33,734 bases of DNA from JAEUSF01 sp964484145 (GTDB taxonomy: Bacteria; Patescibacteriota; Doudnabacteria; UBA920). Of the stretch, positions 24,703 through 32,158 are shown piece by piece. Made by a program: the position numbers and the translations under genes. A model generated the notes under the pieces. That model was not told the DNA's origin, did not search any database, and worked only from the letters and a program-made list of their open reading frames with translations. Position 1 is the first letter of the stretch. Every line of letters begins with the position of its first letter. The stretch spans positions 1 through 33,734 of the forward strand of contig CAZAED010000012.1 in assembly GCA_964484145.1 (NCBI GenBank), in the 5' to 3' direction.

Positions 24703-26343
24703 ATGATAAACACCCTAACCAAACTAGACCAAAATACCCTAGAACAAATAGCCGAAGAAAAGCGCGTGCGTAAGACCAACGAGCTTTTTTTGTTATTTAG
24801 CATGGGCAGCCAGTTTGACCACCTTATAAAGCAAAAACTAGATGCTTTGGGCGTGTTTTGCTTGGTTGCGGACCCAAAAAGAATAAAAGCCAGTGATGTA
24901 AAACAGCTTTCGCCAATAGGCATAATTCTTTCCGGCGGCCCTGCTTCTGCTTACGAATATCCACCTTTTGACAGTAAAATTTTTGATTTAGCTATTCCCC
25001 TGTTAGGTGTCTGCCTTGGTTTTCAAATGTGGGCGTACCATATTGGGGTAAATGTTAGCCTTTCCGATAAACGAGAGTTTGGTACTCATGTATTTCATCT
25101 TCGCTCTAAATCATTGCTTTTCGATGGAGTGCCCGCTAAGTCAAACGTAATGGAAAGCCATGGCGACAAAATTGCGGCTGACAAAAAATTAAAAATACTA
25201 GGCGCAACACAAAACGCCCCGGCCTCTGCTGCGGAATACAAACACTTATACGGCGTACAATTTCACCCCGAAGTTACCGAAAGCGAATACGGCGAAAAAA
25301 TATTTGAAAATTTTGTTTTTAAAATTTGTAAAGCCAAAGATAAATTTCCTGCCAAGTCTGTGGCGCAGATGAAGATTGCCCAACTAAAGAATCAGATTAG
25401 TGGTAAACGTGTGCTACTTGCCCTGTCTGGCGGAACCGACTCTGCAGTTGTTGCCTACCTGCTTAAGCAAGCCTGTAGCGTGCCCATTTATGGGCCATCT
25501 GGGAAGCCGATGAATCGGCGCGCTACAAAGCCACAAATTCGCGGCGTCTATATTAAGGGGATTGACCGCCCAGACGACGAAGCAAACGTTATAAAATATT
25601 TTGGTTCACAAAAATGGATAGATTTAAAAATTGTCGATGCCACTAAAGACTTTTTAAAAGTACTTAAAGGCAAAACTGTAATGCGGGATAAGAGAATTGC
25701 TATGCGTGGCGTGTATAAAAAAGTGCTGGAAACAGAAGCCAAAAAGTTTAAAGCTGACTTCCTAGCCCAAGGAACTTTATATACCGACGTTTCAGAAAGC
25801 GGCGGCGGCTACAGTAGTGGCGCGCGCAAAGCCCAAATAAAAATACACCACAATGTTAATTTAAAATTTTCTATACCGGAACTTCAGCCTTTAGTAGACT
25901 GTGTAAAAGACACCGGCCGCCAAATTGGCCGTGAAATTGGCGTTCCCGAAGAACTCCTTGTCCGCCACCCCTTCCCCGGCCCCGGCCTAATTGTCCGCAT
26001 TGAAGGCGAAGTAACGCCTGAAAAACTCCATACTGCGCGCAAGGTAGACGGAATTTATATAGAAGAATTAAGAAAGTGGAAACTGTACTCTACCGTCTGG
26101 CAAGCCGGCGCTGTAGTCACTAATTCTAATATAACTTGTACTAAGGGCGATGACTCAGCTGAAGGCCACGTAATAGCCCTCTGGGCCGTCTGGTCCGTAA
26201 ACGGCTTCACCGCCCGCTCAGCCGAACTCCCCTACGACTTTTTAAAACACGTTAGTCAAAGAATTACGAATGAAATACGCGAGGTTGGTGGGGTAGTGTA
26301 TAGAATAAGTGATAAACCACCCGTGACTATAGAATGGGGCTAG
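24703..26343 (+). CDS. guaA: GMP synthase (glutamine-hydrolysing)
   Basis: A 546-residue enzyme converting XMP to GMP with ATP and glutamine. Class I amidotransferase domain (about 28-210) with Cys104 in GVCLGFQ and His188/Glu190 in QFHPEV; ATP pyrophosphatase domain with the P-loop SGGTDS (242-247; usually SGGVDS); C-terminal dimerisation domain with HPFPGPGLIVRI and VTIEW. Odd: a 25-residue N-terminal extension; 18 codons (258-275) formed by a palindromic element just after the P-loop helix; the segment after it (RGVYIKGIDRPDDEA) differs from the usual CVFVDNGLLR region; and the last residue is Gly where the family almost always ends in Glu (TIEWE). The catalytic set appears intact. Monocistronic. 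Confidence 0.95.
   Translation: MINTLTKLDQNTLEQIAEEKRVRKTNELFLLFSMGSQFDHLIKQKLDALGVFCLVADPKRIKASDVKQLSPIGIILSGGPASAYEYPPFDSKIFDLAIPLLGVCLGFQMWAYHIGVNVSLSDKREFGTHVFHLRSKSLLFDGVPAKSNVMESHGDKIAADKKLKILGATQNAPASAAEYKHLYGVQFHPEVTESEYGEKIFENFVFKICKAKDKFPAKSVAQMKIAQLKNQISGKRVLLALSGGTDSAVVAYLLKQACSVPIYGPSGKPMNRRATKPQIRGVYIKGIDRPDDEANVIKYFGSQKWIDLKIVDATKDFLKVLKGKTVMRDKRIAMRGVYKKVLETEAKKFKADFLAQGTLYTDVSESGGGYSSGARKAQIKIHHNVNLKFSIPELQPLVDCVKDTGRQIGREIGVPEELLVRHPFPGPGLIVRIEGEVTPEKLHTARKVDGIYIEELRKWKLYSTVWQAGAVVTNSNITCTKGDDSAEGHVIALWAVWSVNGFTARSAELPYDFLKHVSQRITNEIREVGGVVYRISDKPPVTIEWG
25474..25527. repeat. 54-bp palindromic element inserted in frame in guaA
   Basis: Outer arms TGTAGCG and CGCTACA enclose two perfect hairpins, GCCCAT-TT-ATGGGC and GCCGAT-GA-ATCGGC, separated by 10 nt: a three-way-junction shape. 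It spans exactly 18 codons (residues 258-275) and starts on a codon boundary. It reads as an inserted element rather than normal enzyme sequence. Confidence 0.75.
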
Positions 26344-26352
26344 CCCCTTGTG

Positions 26353-26380
26353 TCATTCCCGACCCCGATCGGGAATCCAG
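26353..26380. repeat. Short dispersed palindrome of the ATTCCC-N-GGGAAT type
   Basis: GTCATTCCCGA-CCCCGA-TCGGGAATCCAG: 8-bp arms ATTCCCGA/TCGGGAAT. Same layout as short intergenic repeats such as neisserial dRS3 (ATTCCC-N8-GGGAAT). It begins 10 nt after the guaA stop and marks the left edge of the helicase cassette. Confidence 0.7.
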
Positions 26381-26389
26381 AAACCTTCT

Positions 26390-26431
26390 TTATAAAAAAA
26401 GTATATACCTAGGTATATACTTTTTTTATAA
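26390..26431. promoter_or_regulatory. Perfect 42-bp palindrome; guaA terminator and/or AbrB-type operator
   Basis: Centre at 26410/26411, perfect over 42 bp. The core is AAGTATATAC-CTAG-GTATATACTT, flanked by A and T runs, so as RNA it gives a hairpin with a U tract on either strand (bidirectional terminator for guaA and the minus-strand cassette). The same inverted repeat with a 4-nt spacer forms the operator-like site at 32159-32182. Confidence 0.75.
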
Positions 26432-26442
26432 TTTCCCCTGGG

Positions 26443-26466
26443 TGGACAATTCGCGCGAATTGTCCA
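26443..26466. repeat. Dispersed palindrome, copy 1 (24 bp)
   Basis: TGGACAATTCGC and its exact reverse complement. Two longer (28-bp) copies with the same core are at 32606-32633 and 33585-33612. Confidence 0.95.
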
Positions 26467-26477
26467 GTCGAAGATAA

Positions 26478-26630
26478 TTAAATTTTTAGAGTACCTTTGC
26501 ATTCAGGGTAACGGCTACAGCCATAAAATTCTCCGAACTTACCTTTTCTTTTTACCATTTCACTTTTAAATAAAAAACAAATTTGTTTTAAAATTCCATA
26601 AAAAATCTGTCCTAAAAAATCTTCTTGCAT
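26478..26630 (-). CDS. Small topoisomerase-type zinc-finger protein, degenerate
   Basis: A 50-residue frame, MQEDFLGQIFYG..., whose C-terminal half EMVKRKGKFGEFYGCSRYPEC clearly belongs to the C4 zinc finger found at the end of topoisomerase I and of some nucleases. The second pair Cys38-x5-Cys44 is intact. In the first pair, Cys18 is present but the partner is Phe21, so zinc binding would be weakened. A stop codon lies just upstream of the ATG. It follows the 906-residue helicase gene by 107 nt on the same strand. It could be a small DNA-binding accessory, or the tail of a lost larger protein. The gap 26631-26737 holds only short unrecognised frames and an AGTGAG/CTCACT palindrome. Confidence 0.6.
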   Translation of the reverse strand: MQEDFLGQIFYGILKQICFLFKSEMVKRKGKFGEFYGCSRYPECKGTLKI

Positions 26631-26737
26631 GAGTTAAATAATTAATGGGTCATGCCCCGATTGTTTTGCCGCCATCCCGCCCATAAAGAACAGAATGAAC
26701 GCGAGTGAGGCTCACTTGAAAATAAGCAATACGAATT

Positions 26738-29458
26738 TTAATTTAGTGCAGGAAATTTTGATCGCAATAACTGAGCATCTTTCTTGTTGAATTTTTGTTC
26801 AAGCCTGCTTAAAACCAAATTCTCAGTTTCTGGAGACCAATATATTTTTAGTTTTTTCTTTGCTCTAGTGATAGCAGTATAGAATATATTATGTGAAATT
26901 TTTTCTTCTGTTTCATTCGTGATTACTATTTTCACAGAATCATATTCTAATCCCTGTGCTTTGTGGATTGATACTGCATAAGCAACCTGAAATGGAACAA
27001 TATCTGAAGCAGAATTATCGTCGTCTTCATCAGTGCTTCTTAGTCTGTTGACCTTAAATCGAATCACGGACTTAGTCTCTTCTGAACTATCTAAAAGTTC
27101 TAGATCATAACCTTGAATATCTAATCCAGTGATCGGCTTATCTATTTGAATATCAAATTGAATATAATCTTTGAATAGTTGAATGGCTAGTATTTTACCT
27201 TTGAGATTATTATGTATCACTGAGCCAAACCTACCTGACTCATTAAATAGTATAGGATCACCTATTTTGTAAGTATGCTGATCTACCCACTCAACAGCTT
27301 TATTATCATTACTTTCCTGTAGAAACCTATTAATATTATTGATTCCGTAGAAACCATCATAATTCAGACAAAGAATAATCTCATCGGCTTCAGACCTTCT
27401 AAAAATCGAATCGTCCAAACGACCAGAGTATTTGTTCTGAGTTATATGTTCAACAATATTTTCTTCTAAGTTCCGAACCTTATTCCAAAGCGCAAGTAAA
27501 TCGTTATTGTCCTTTGCGCGCCATGGTGTGGTCAGCTCTATAACTGACGAGTTCGGTACGAAACTTTTCGCAATGTAAAACCAGTTACCAAACCGAATCG
27601 ATTCTATCTGGAATGTGTCTCCAACAAGGATTAATGCACCAAATGACGCTTTAATAAGTACGTCCCGCATATCTGAATTACTCACAACACTACACTCATC
27701 AATGATTAATATATCGAAATTAGTACTTTCATTATGATCACTTAGAAAACTCCTTATCGTTTTAAATTCGGTATTTTGAGCTTTGATTCTACTCTGTAAA
27801 TTACTTTTTGCAGCATGCGTATTGGTCAAGTAAAGTTTAGAACCCTGATTGTGATATTTTGAGATGTGTTCTATTAGTTTTGTTTTCCCCGTTCCTGCTG
27901 CACCATAAATGAGCGAAACCTTTGATGAAACAAACATTTTCTTTAACGCCTCCTTCTTTTCTGGTGAATTAACATCGACGTCAGAGTCTGAAGATGAAAG
28001 CCATGCATTTATTGAGTTTGAGTAATTCTTGATTCCAGAACCTGATATTTCCTTTAATTTAGTAATGATGCCTACAACAGCACTTTCATAGCCCGTAATG
28101 TAGACATGATCCTTATATATATCTAACTTTCGATTCTGTTGTCGCTCTGAACGCCAAAGTAAGTTGTTAAATGTTTCTATGAGGGCGCTTTTATTCTCGA
28201 ATTGTTTTAATTCACTTAATGGTGTATATAACCAGCCCTTTGTCTCTGCATTACTTGATATGCGACGAGCAAACAATTCGTGCTCTCTGTTTGTGGCATC
28301 TATGCAATCAAATAGGTCTGAAATCGGCGGATTATGACCCGCCGGAGAAGTTGCGAAGGGCATCTCATCAAATGGAATACATCCATATGCGAGATTTAAA
28401 TTTGAAAGCTTATAGTTGCTACGTGAATCATACTGCTCTTTGATGATTCGATTGTTAAGGTTATAAAGTAAATATCGAAGAATATTACTTCCAGCAGAGT
28501 TATTCTTTATAAGTCCACGGCACTTATCAAGTAAATCAAGTATGCGCGATGTTGTAGATTTCTGCGCAATTCTTTCCTTAAATCTATTGTAGTAATTATC
28601 AGGAAAATCAACAATTTCAACAAAATCCAGCCCTGTTTCTGTCAAAAACGACATCACCTCTCTAAATTCTGCTGTTTTCTTATTATAGCTTCTAGCATCC
28701 CGATTAAAAATTTTTTCTAAATTCTGGAATTCGCATGGTCGAATCTCTGTCTCCCAGCTATCAATAATAAAGATAGGCATCTTATTATTTGAGACTTCAA
28801 TGTGGTCAATTCGTACGGCAAATTCTACAGCATAATTTTCTGTTATCTCCAACTTAGTAAAAGCAATGAGTCTGTCAAATTTACGAAGTTTGTCGTCTGC
28901 AATTCTAAAAGTCAATTCATAGAACACCTCTTGATTGACAATAAACGGTTTAGTTTTTTGTATGTAAAATCTAATATTGCTTTTTACCTGTGTTGATTTT
29001 GGGTTTTTAATTTTCTCGGCTATTTTTTCATAATACTCACTGAGGGTTTGATCTGTATCTAATGGAAACTTCTTAATGTTGCGCAAGACATCTAAATTGT
29101 AATTTGATTTTAATAGAGTCTTAATTTTAAGTAGATAAATATAATATTTGAGCATCAGTCTCTCTGATGCATCATCGTCCGTTGCAAAATGTGACTTCGA
29201 TTCCTGTAATCGCTTGTGAAACTTGCTTAAAAATCTTAGATTGGCTCTAGACGCAACAAAATTCTTGGCTTTATTTTTAAAAACATCATTATCATAGTTA
29301 GTTTCTCCAGATACTTTGACTGATATAGCTTCTACAAAAGTTCTTAGGTTATTTAGGATATTTTGCGATAAAAAGCCTCTCTGGTCCCCACTAAAAATAT
29401 TAATGAGCTCACATATAGTTTGATCGCAAATATTAATTTGCTCATCTACAGTTCTCAT
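26738..29458 (-). CDS. Large SF1 (RecD/Pif1-like) helicase with unknown N-terminal half
   Basis: A 906-residue protein. Residues 1-500 match nothing I recognise; they are charged and helical, without membrane segments. From about 505 a superfamily 1B helicase core follows: Walker A GAAGTGKT (519-526), motif II DECS (587-590), motif III GDTFQ (613-617), the SIHKAQGLEYDSV motif (830-842) and motif VI YTAITRAKKKL (860-870), as in RecD2/UvrD_C_2 proteins. Expected to move along and unwind DNA with ATP; the N-terminal half may recognise a substrate or partner. It follows the nuclease-helicase-peptidase fusion gene by 84 nt on the same strand, so the two are probably co-expressed and may act together. 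Confidence 0.85.
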   Translation of the reverse strand: MRTVDEQINICDQTICELINIFSGDQRGFLSQNILNNLRTFVEAISVKVSGETNYDNDVFKNKAKNFVASRANLRFLSKFHKRLQESKSHFATDDDASERLMLKYYIYLLKIKTLLKSNYNLDVLRNIKKFPLDTDQTLSEYYEKIAEKIKNPKSTQVKSNIRFYIQKTKPFIVNQEVFYELTFRIADDKLRKFDRLIAFTKLEITENYAVEFAVRIDHIEVSNNKMPIFIIDSWETEIRPCEFQNLEKIFNRDARSYNKKTAEFREVMSFLTETGLDFVEIVDFPDNYYNRFKERIAQKSTTSRILDLLDKCRGLIKNNSAGSNILRYLLYNLNNRIIKEQYDSRSNYKLSNLNLAYGCIPFDEMPFATSPAGHNPPISDLFDCIDATNREHELFARRISSNAETKGWLYTPLSELKQFENKSALIETFNNLLWRSERQQNRKLDIYKDHVYITGYESAVVGIITKLKEISGSGIKNYSNSINAWLSSSDSDVDVNSPEKKEALKKMFVSSKVSLIYGAAGTGKTKLIEHISKYHNQGSKLYLTNTHAAKSNLQSRIKAQNTEFKTIRSFLSDHNESTNFDILIIDECSVVSNSDMRDVLIKASFGALILVGDTFQIESIRFGNWFYIAKSFVPNSSVIELTTPWRAKDNNDLLALWNKVRNLEENIVEHITQNKYSGRLDDSIFRRSEADEIILCLNYDGFYGINNINRFLQESNDNKAVEWVDQHTYKIGDPILFNESGRFGSVIHNNLKGKILAIQLFKDYIQFDIQIDKPITGLDIQGYDLELLDSSEETKSVIRFKVNRLRSTDEDDDNSASDIVPFQVAYAVSIHKAQGLEYDSVKIVITNETEEKISHNIFYTAITRAKKKLKIYWSPETENLVLSRLEQKFNKKDAQLLRSKFPALN

Positions 29459-29542
29459 AGGTTTACTTTCTAAATTTAGTTAGATCGTCTTGTTTGCATA
29501 CATCTTGCAATTTTTAAAATCTGTTTTTCCGCCCTTTCACCT

Positions 29543-31543
29543 TCATAGAATTTCTTGGACTACGCCCTGGACACTGTCACCTTCCTCTGGTGTTATTTGC
29601 ATATGACTTTTATTAGTGCTTTTTGGTAAAAGTATTCTACGGCCGTCCTTTTTCTCGTATATTTTTATTGTTACGTTATCACCAAGTAAAGAGACGACTT
29701 TGTCGCCTGAATACGCCTTTATTTGCTGTCTGCACAAAACCAAGTCGCCGTCGTTAATGCCTGCTAAGTTCATTGAATCACCACTGGCTTTTAAGACAAA
29801 ATATTTATAACCTGGCTTTATTTTAGTTGAATCAACATCAATATGCCCTTCTGTATTTTCTTCCGCGTAAAATGGAGCGCCGCATGGAGCACTGCCTAAT
29901 ATTGGAATTCTGAATGTTTTTCTTATAAATTCGGAAACAACTTCTTTTACTGATTGCTGCTCGATTTTTTCTTGTCTGACATTAATTCTATTTTTAAAAT
30001 ACTGTTCCGTTTCCTTGTTTACAAAATAAAGATAACAGCCCCGCATTCCGCGAGTCATTAGTGTCTTATAAATATTTAAAATGTACCTTTCTAATTCTTT
30101 CGGGTCAGAAATTCCACGCCATCCGTTTCTATCCTCATACTTGTCTTCATCTACTATCAAACAATCATTTTTTGCATCATACGCTAATTCTGGCCCTACT
30201 ATTACACCGACATAATTTAAATCATAGCCTTGAATTGTATGAATACAACCAACTTCATTGATTGCATTTTTGGAATTCACCCAGTTACTTGTGGTACTAT
30301 TCCACCTTAACTTTACTCCATTTATATCTATATCTGTCGCTTTTGGATCTCCTCTGCTAACCCAAGGCCAAGCAAAACCAGCCACTACCCTGCATAAACC
30401 CAACTCGCTATTTTTATCTTTAATATCCCCCACCATTTCAGCCACATCGTCATAAATTTTAAAGTCAAAATTTTCAAACTTTCCATCAATAAAATTTTTC
30501 CCTTCAAATACATCATTTATAAACTGTATATACTTTTCTCCACCTTTCACTCTAAGCTGACTAGTTAAAAAATGGTTTGTTGCATTAAGTTTTTTAAATT
30601 GGTCAAAGTGAACATCCGTTGGTCTTATATTTTGATTTGCATCGTAGAAAAGAATTTGTTGTCTTGAGCATTTAATAATCCAGTCAAGTTCAGTACCTCC
30701 TTCACCTAAGCCTAATTTTTCATTCATTGCGTCATGACTTCTGTAATTTGTTAAGTTTCTTCGCTGTCTAAGGCGATGAGCTTCATCAACAAGTAATAAA
30801 TCGTATTTTTTATTAGCTACTTCGCTTGGACCTATTACCATATCGGACGAAAGTCCGGAGACATGAGAAAAAGCTTCCTGAATAGAAGTTCGTAAGGAAG
30901 TCATAGAAATTACTAAACCAATTTCTAAATCTTTAGTTTTTAGGTCTTCTTTAAGTAATTTTATTAAGTAAGTAGCCAAGACTGTTTTGCCAGTTCCTGG
31001 GCCACCATTTACTATATGCACGCCTGGTTGACCATCTACAACAACGTTATATAATTCTTCAGCCACAGCTAATTGATCTTCTGTAAGAGCTTTATATGGT
31101 GAATATTTAAAAAGTTCACTATTTTCTATTTCAGTCAGCTCACGCCTTACCAAATTAAGATCTTTTAGTTTTGTCCAAATGGTTTCTAATTTTGCCCTAT
31201 ACCTATCCCTGTCAAAATAATTATGATTTACTAAACCCTTATTACCATTTTGTAATCTAAAGGAGCCTTCGGCAGAAAAATATTGAATAAGCTGAGATTC
31301 AAGATCCAACGTTGCCGATTTGTTAAACTCCTCGTCAATTATAATATGCATTCTTTTTAAACGGAGCCTGTCCTGATTTTCGTAATGTTGCCTGCTTCTG
31401 CTGTGGGCACTAGTTGTCTCACCTATATAAACCTCTTGCTTATTTTCAATAATATAAACAACAGGCCAATCACGCCCAAGGGGGAATTGTTTAATTTCCT
31501 CAAATCCAGTCTGATCAAAATTAAAAGTTTGAATATTAGACAT
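29543..31543 (-). CDS. GIY-YIG nuclease + Schlafen-group-3 (DUF2075) helicase + LexA/UmuD-type peptidase fusion
   Basis: A 666-residue three-part protein. 1) GIY-YIG nuclease (about 28-92): VVYIIE, YIGE, Arg51 and Glu82 fit the catalytic set. 2) DUF2075/SLFN-g3 helicase (about 150-520): Walker A GGPGTGKT (180-187), DEAH (253-256), YDANQNIR (300-307), CIHTIQGYDLNYVGVIVG (433-450), TLMTRGMRG (494-502). 3) S24 peptidase (about 545-666): scissile Cys554-Gly555 in SAPCGAP, Ser590 in ASGDSM, Lys627 in VTIKIYE. Ser-Lys distance is 37 and Cys-to-Ser 36, the same as in UmuD (Cys24, Ser60, Lys97). RecA-stimulated self-cleavage would release or remove the C-terminal domain. Second enzyme gene of the cassette, 26 nt after the MazG-like gene. 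Fusion read directly; role inferred. Confidence 0.9.
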   Translation of the reverse strand: MSNIQTFNFDQTGFEEIKQFPLGRDWPVVYIIENKQEVYIGETTSAHSRSRQHYENQDRLRLKRMHIIIDEEFNKSATLDLESQLIQYFSAEGSFRLQNGNKGLVNHNYFDRDRYRAKLETIWTKLKDLNLVRRELTEIENSELFKYSPYKALTEDQLAVAEELYNVVVDGQPGVHIVNGGPGTGKTVLATYLIKLLKEDLKTKDLEIGLVISMTSLRTSIQEAFSHVSGLSSDMVIGPSEVANKKYDLLLVDEAHRLRQRRNLTNYRSHDAMNEKLGLGEGGTELDWIIKCSRQQILFYDANQNIRPTDVHFDQFKKLNATNHFLTSQLRVKGGEKYIQFINDVFEGKNFIDGKFENFDFKIYDDVAEMVGDIKDKNSELGLCRVVAGFAWPWVSRGDPKATDIDINGVKLRWNSTTSNWVNSKNAINEVGCIHTIQGYDLNYVGVIVGPELAYDAKNDCLIVDEDKYEDRNGWRGISDPKELERYILNIYKTLMTRGMRGCYLYFVNKETEQYFKNRINVRQEKIEQQSVKEVVSEFIRKTFRIPILGSAPCGAPFYAEENTEGHIDVDSTKIKPGYKYFVLKASGDSMNLAGINDGDLVLCRQQIKAYSGDKVVSLLGDNVTIKIYEKKDGRRILLPKSTNKSHMQITPEEGDSVQGVVQEIL

Positions 31544-31569
31544 GTTCTGCTACGTCTGTATCTTTTACG

Positions 31570-31920
31570 CTATTTAAATTCTGTATATTTAGAATGCTTG
31601 CCTTTTGCTTTTTTAATTGGATACTTTTTTTTATTTTGATCCATTTTTGCTTCAGAAGCTTTAATTAAATCAATACCTAAATCATGGGCCATAAGTAGCA
31701 CCCAATAAAAAGTATCTGCTAATTCATCGCCGATTTCCTTTTTATGACTTTTTATGTATTCCTGAATTTCTTTTTCATTCTTCCATTGAAAATGTTCGGC
31801 AACTTCGGCGGCTTCCAACATTAAAGACAAAGCGACGTCTTTAGGATTATGGAATTGTTTCCAGTCGCGCGCATCACGAAAGGCAATTATTTTTTTTGTA
31901 AGTTTTTTTATATCTGACAT
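31570..31920 (-). CDS. MazG-like nucleotide pyrophosphohydrolase (dCTPase/RS21-C6 type)
   Basis: A 116-residue all-alpha NTP-PPase. Metal-binding motif Glu36-x2-Glu39 ... Glu66-x2-Asp69 (MLEAAEVAEHF, EIGDELADTF) is complete, and the C-terminal KKYPIKKAKGKHSKYTE is typical for the RS21-C6/DCTPP1-like group that hydrolyses dCTP and modified dNTPs to the monophosphate. AGGAAG lies 7 nt before the ATG. It sits between the AbrB-like gene and the nuclease-helicase-peptidase fusion. In this context it may clean the nucleotide pool or deplete dNTPs during phage attack; this is inference. Confidence 0.9.
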   Translation of the reverse strand: MSDIKKLTKKIIAFRDARDWKQFHNPKDVALSLMLEAAEVAEHFQWKNEKEIQEYIKSHKKEIGDELADTFYWVLLMAHDLGIDLIKASEAKMDQNKKKYPIKKAKGKHSKYTEFK

Positions 31921-31935
31921 GCTATTTCTTCCTAT

Positions 31936-31967
31936 CCCCTGTTAAATACAAATCCAATTAAACAGGG
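31936..31967. other. Hairpin between AbrB-like and MazG-like genes
   Basis: Arms CCCTGTT and AACAGGG, no T run. Possible mRNA processing or stability element in the cassette transcript. Confidence 0.45.
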
Positions 31968-31976
31968 TAAACTTAA

Positions 31977-32150
31977 TTACTTTTTTGCTTTAAAATCCCG
32001 AATTACCAACCCGCCTCGGATCTTCTTAATAACCACCCTTTGCTTTTCGCGCCAACCTAGGGCATCGGTCATTTCTTTGGGGAGCGTAGAGGCCAGGCTG
32101 GTTTTGCCTATTTTTAACAGTTTTCTTACGTTTTTATTCTTTAGCTTCAT
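31977..32150 (-). CDS. Small SpoVT/AbrB-type DNA-binding regulator
   Basis: A 57-residue protein, MKLKNKNVRKLLKIGKTS..., with the swapped-hairpin pattern of SpoVT/AbrB proteins: a basic start, KIGKTSLASTLPKEMTDALGW and a second half EKQRVVIKKIRGGLVIRDF. Such proteins bind DNA as dimers, often at AT-rich inverted repeats, and act as autorepressors or antitoxins. The gene starts 8 nt after an inverted repeat (32159-32182) that overlaps its promoter, which fits autoregulation. It is the first gene of the cassette, 56 nt before the MazG-like gene. No toxin gene is adjacent, so a regulator is more likely than an antitoxin. Confidence 0.82.
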   Translation of the reverse strand: MKLKNKNVRKLLKIGKTSLASTLPKEMTDALGWREKQRVVIKKIRGGLVIRDFKAKK

Positions 32151-32158
32151 ATAGACTT

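Noticed and set aside
26631..26737. A frame reading ASLAFILFFMGGMAAKQSGH upstream of the zinc-finger ORF
   Set aside because: No start with a ribosome site, bounded by stops, and no family match; kept only as spacer.
28219..28996. Plus-strand frames within the large helicase gene
   Set aside because: Antisense shadows of a well-supported coding region.
31977..32150. AbrB-like gene as antitoxin of a toxin-antitoxin pair
   Set aside because: Neither neighbour is a toxin-type protein; the MazG-like protein is an NTP pyrophosphohydrolase, not MazF.
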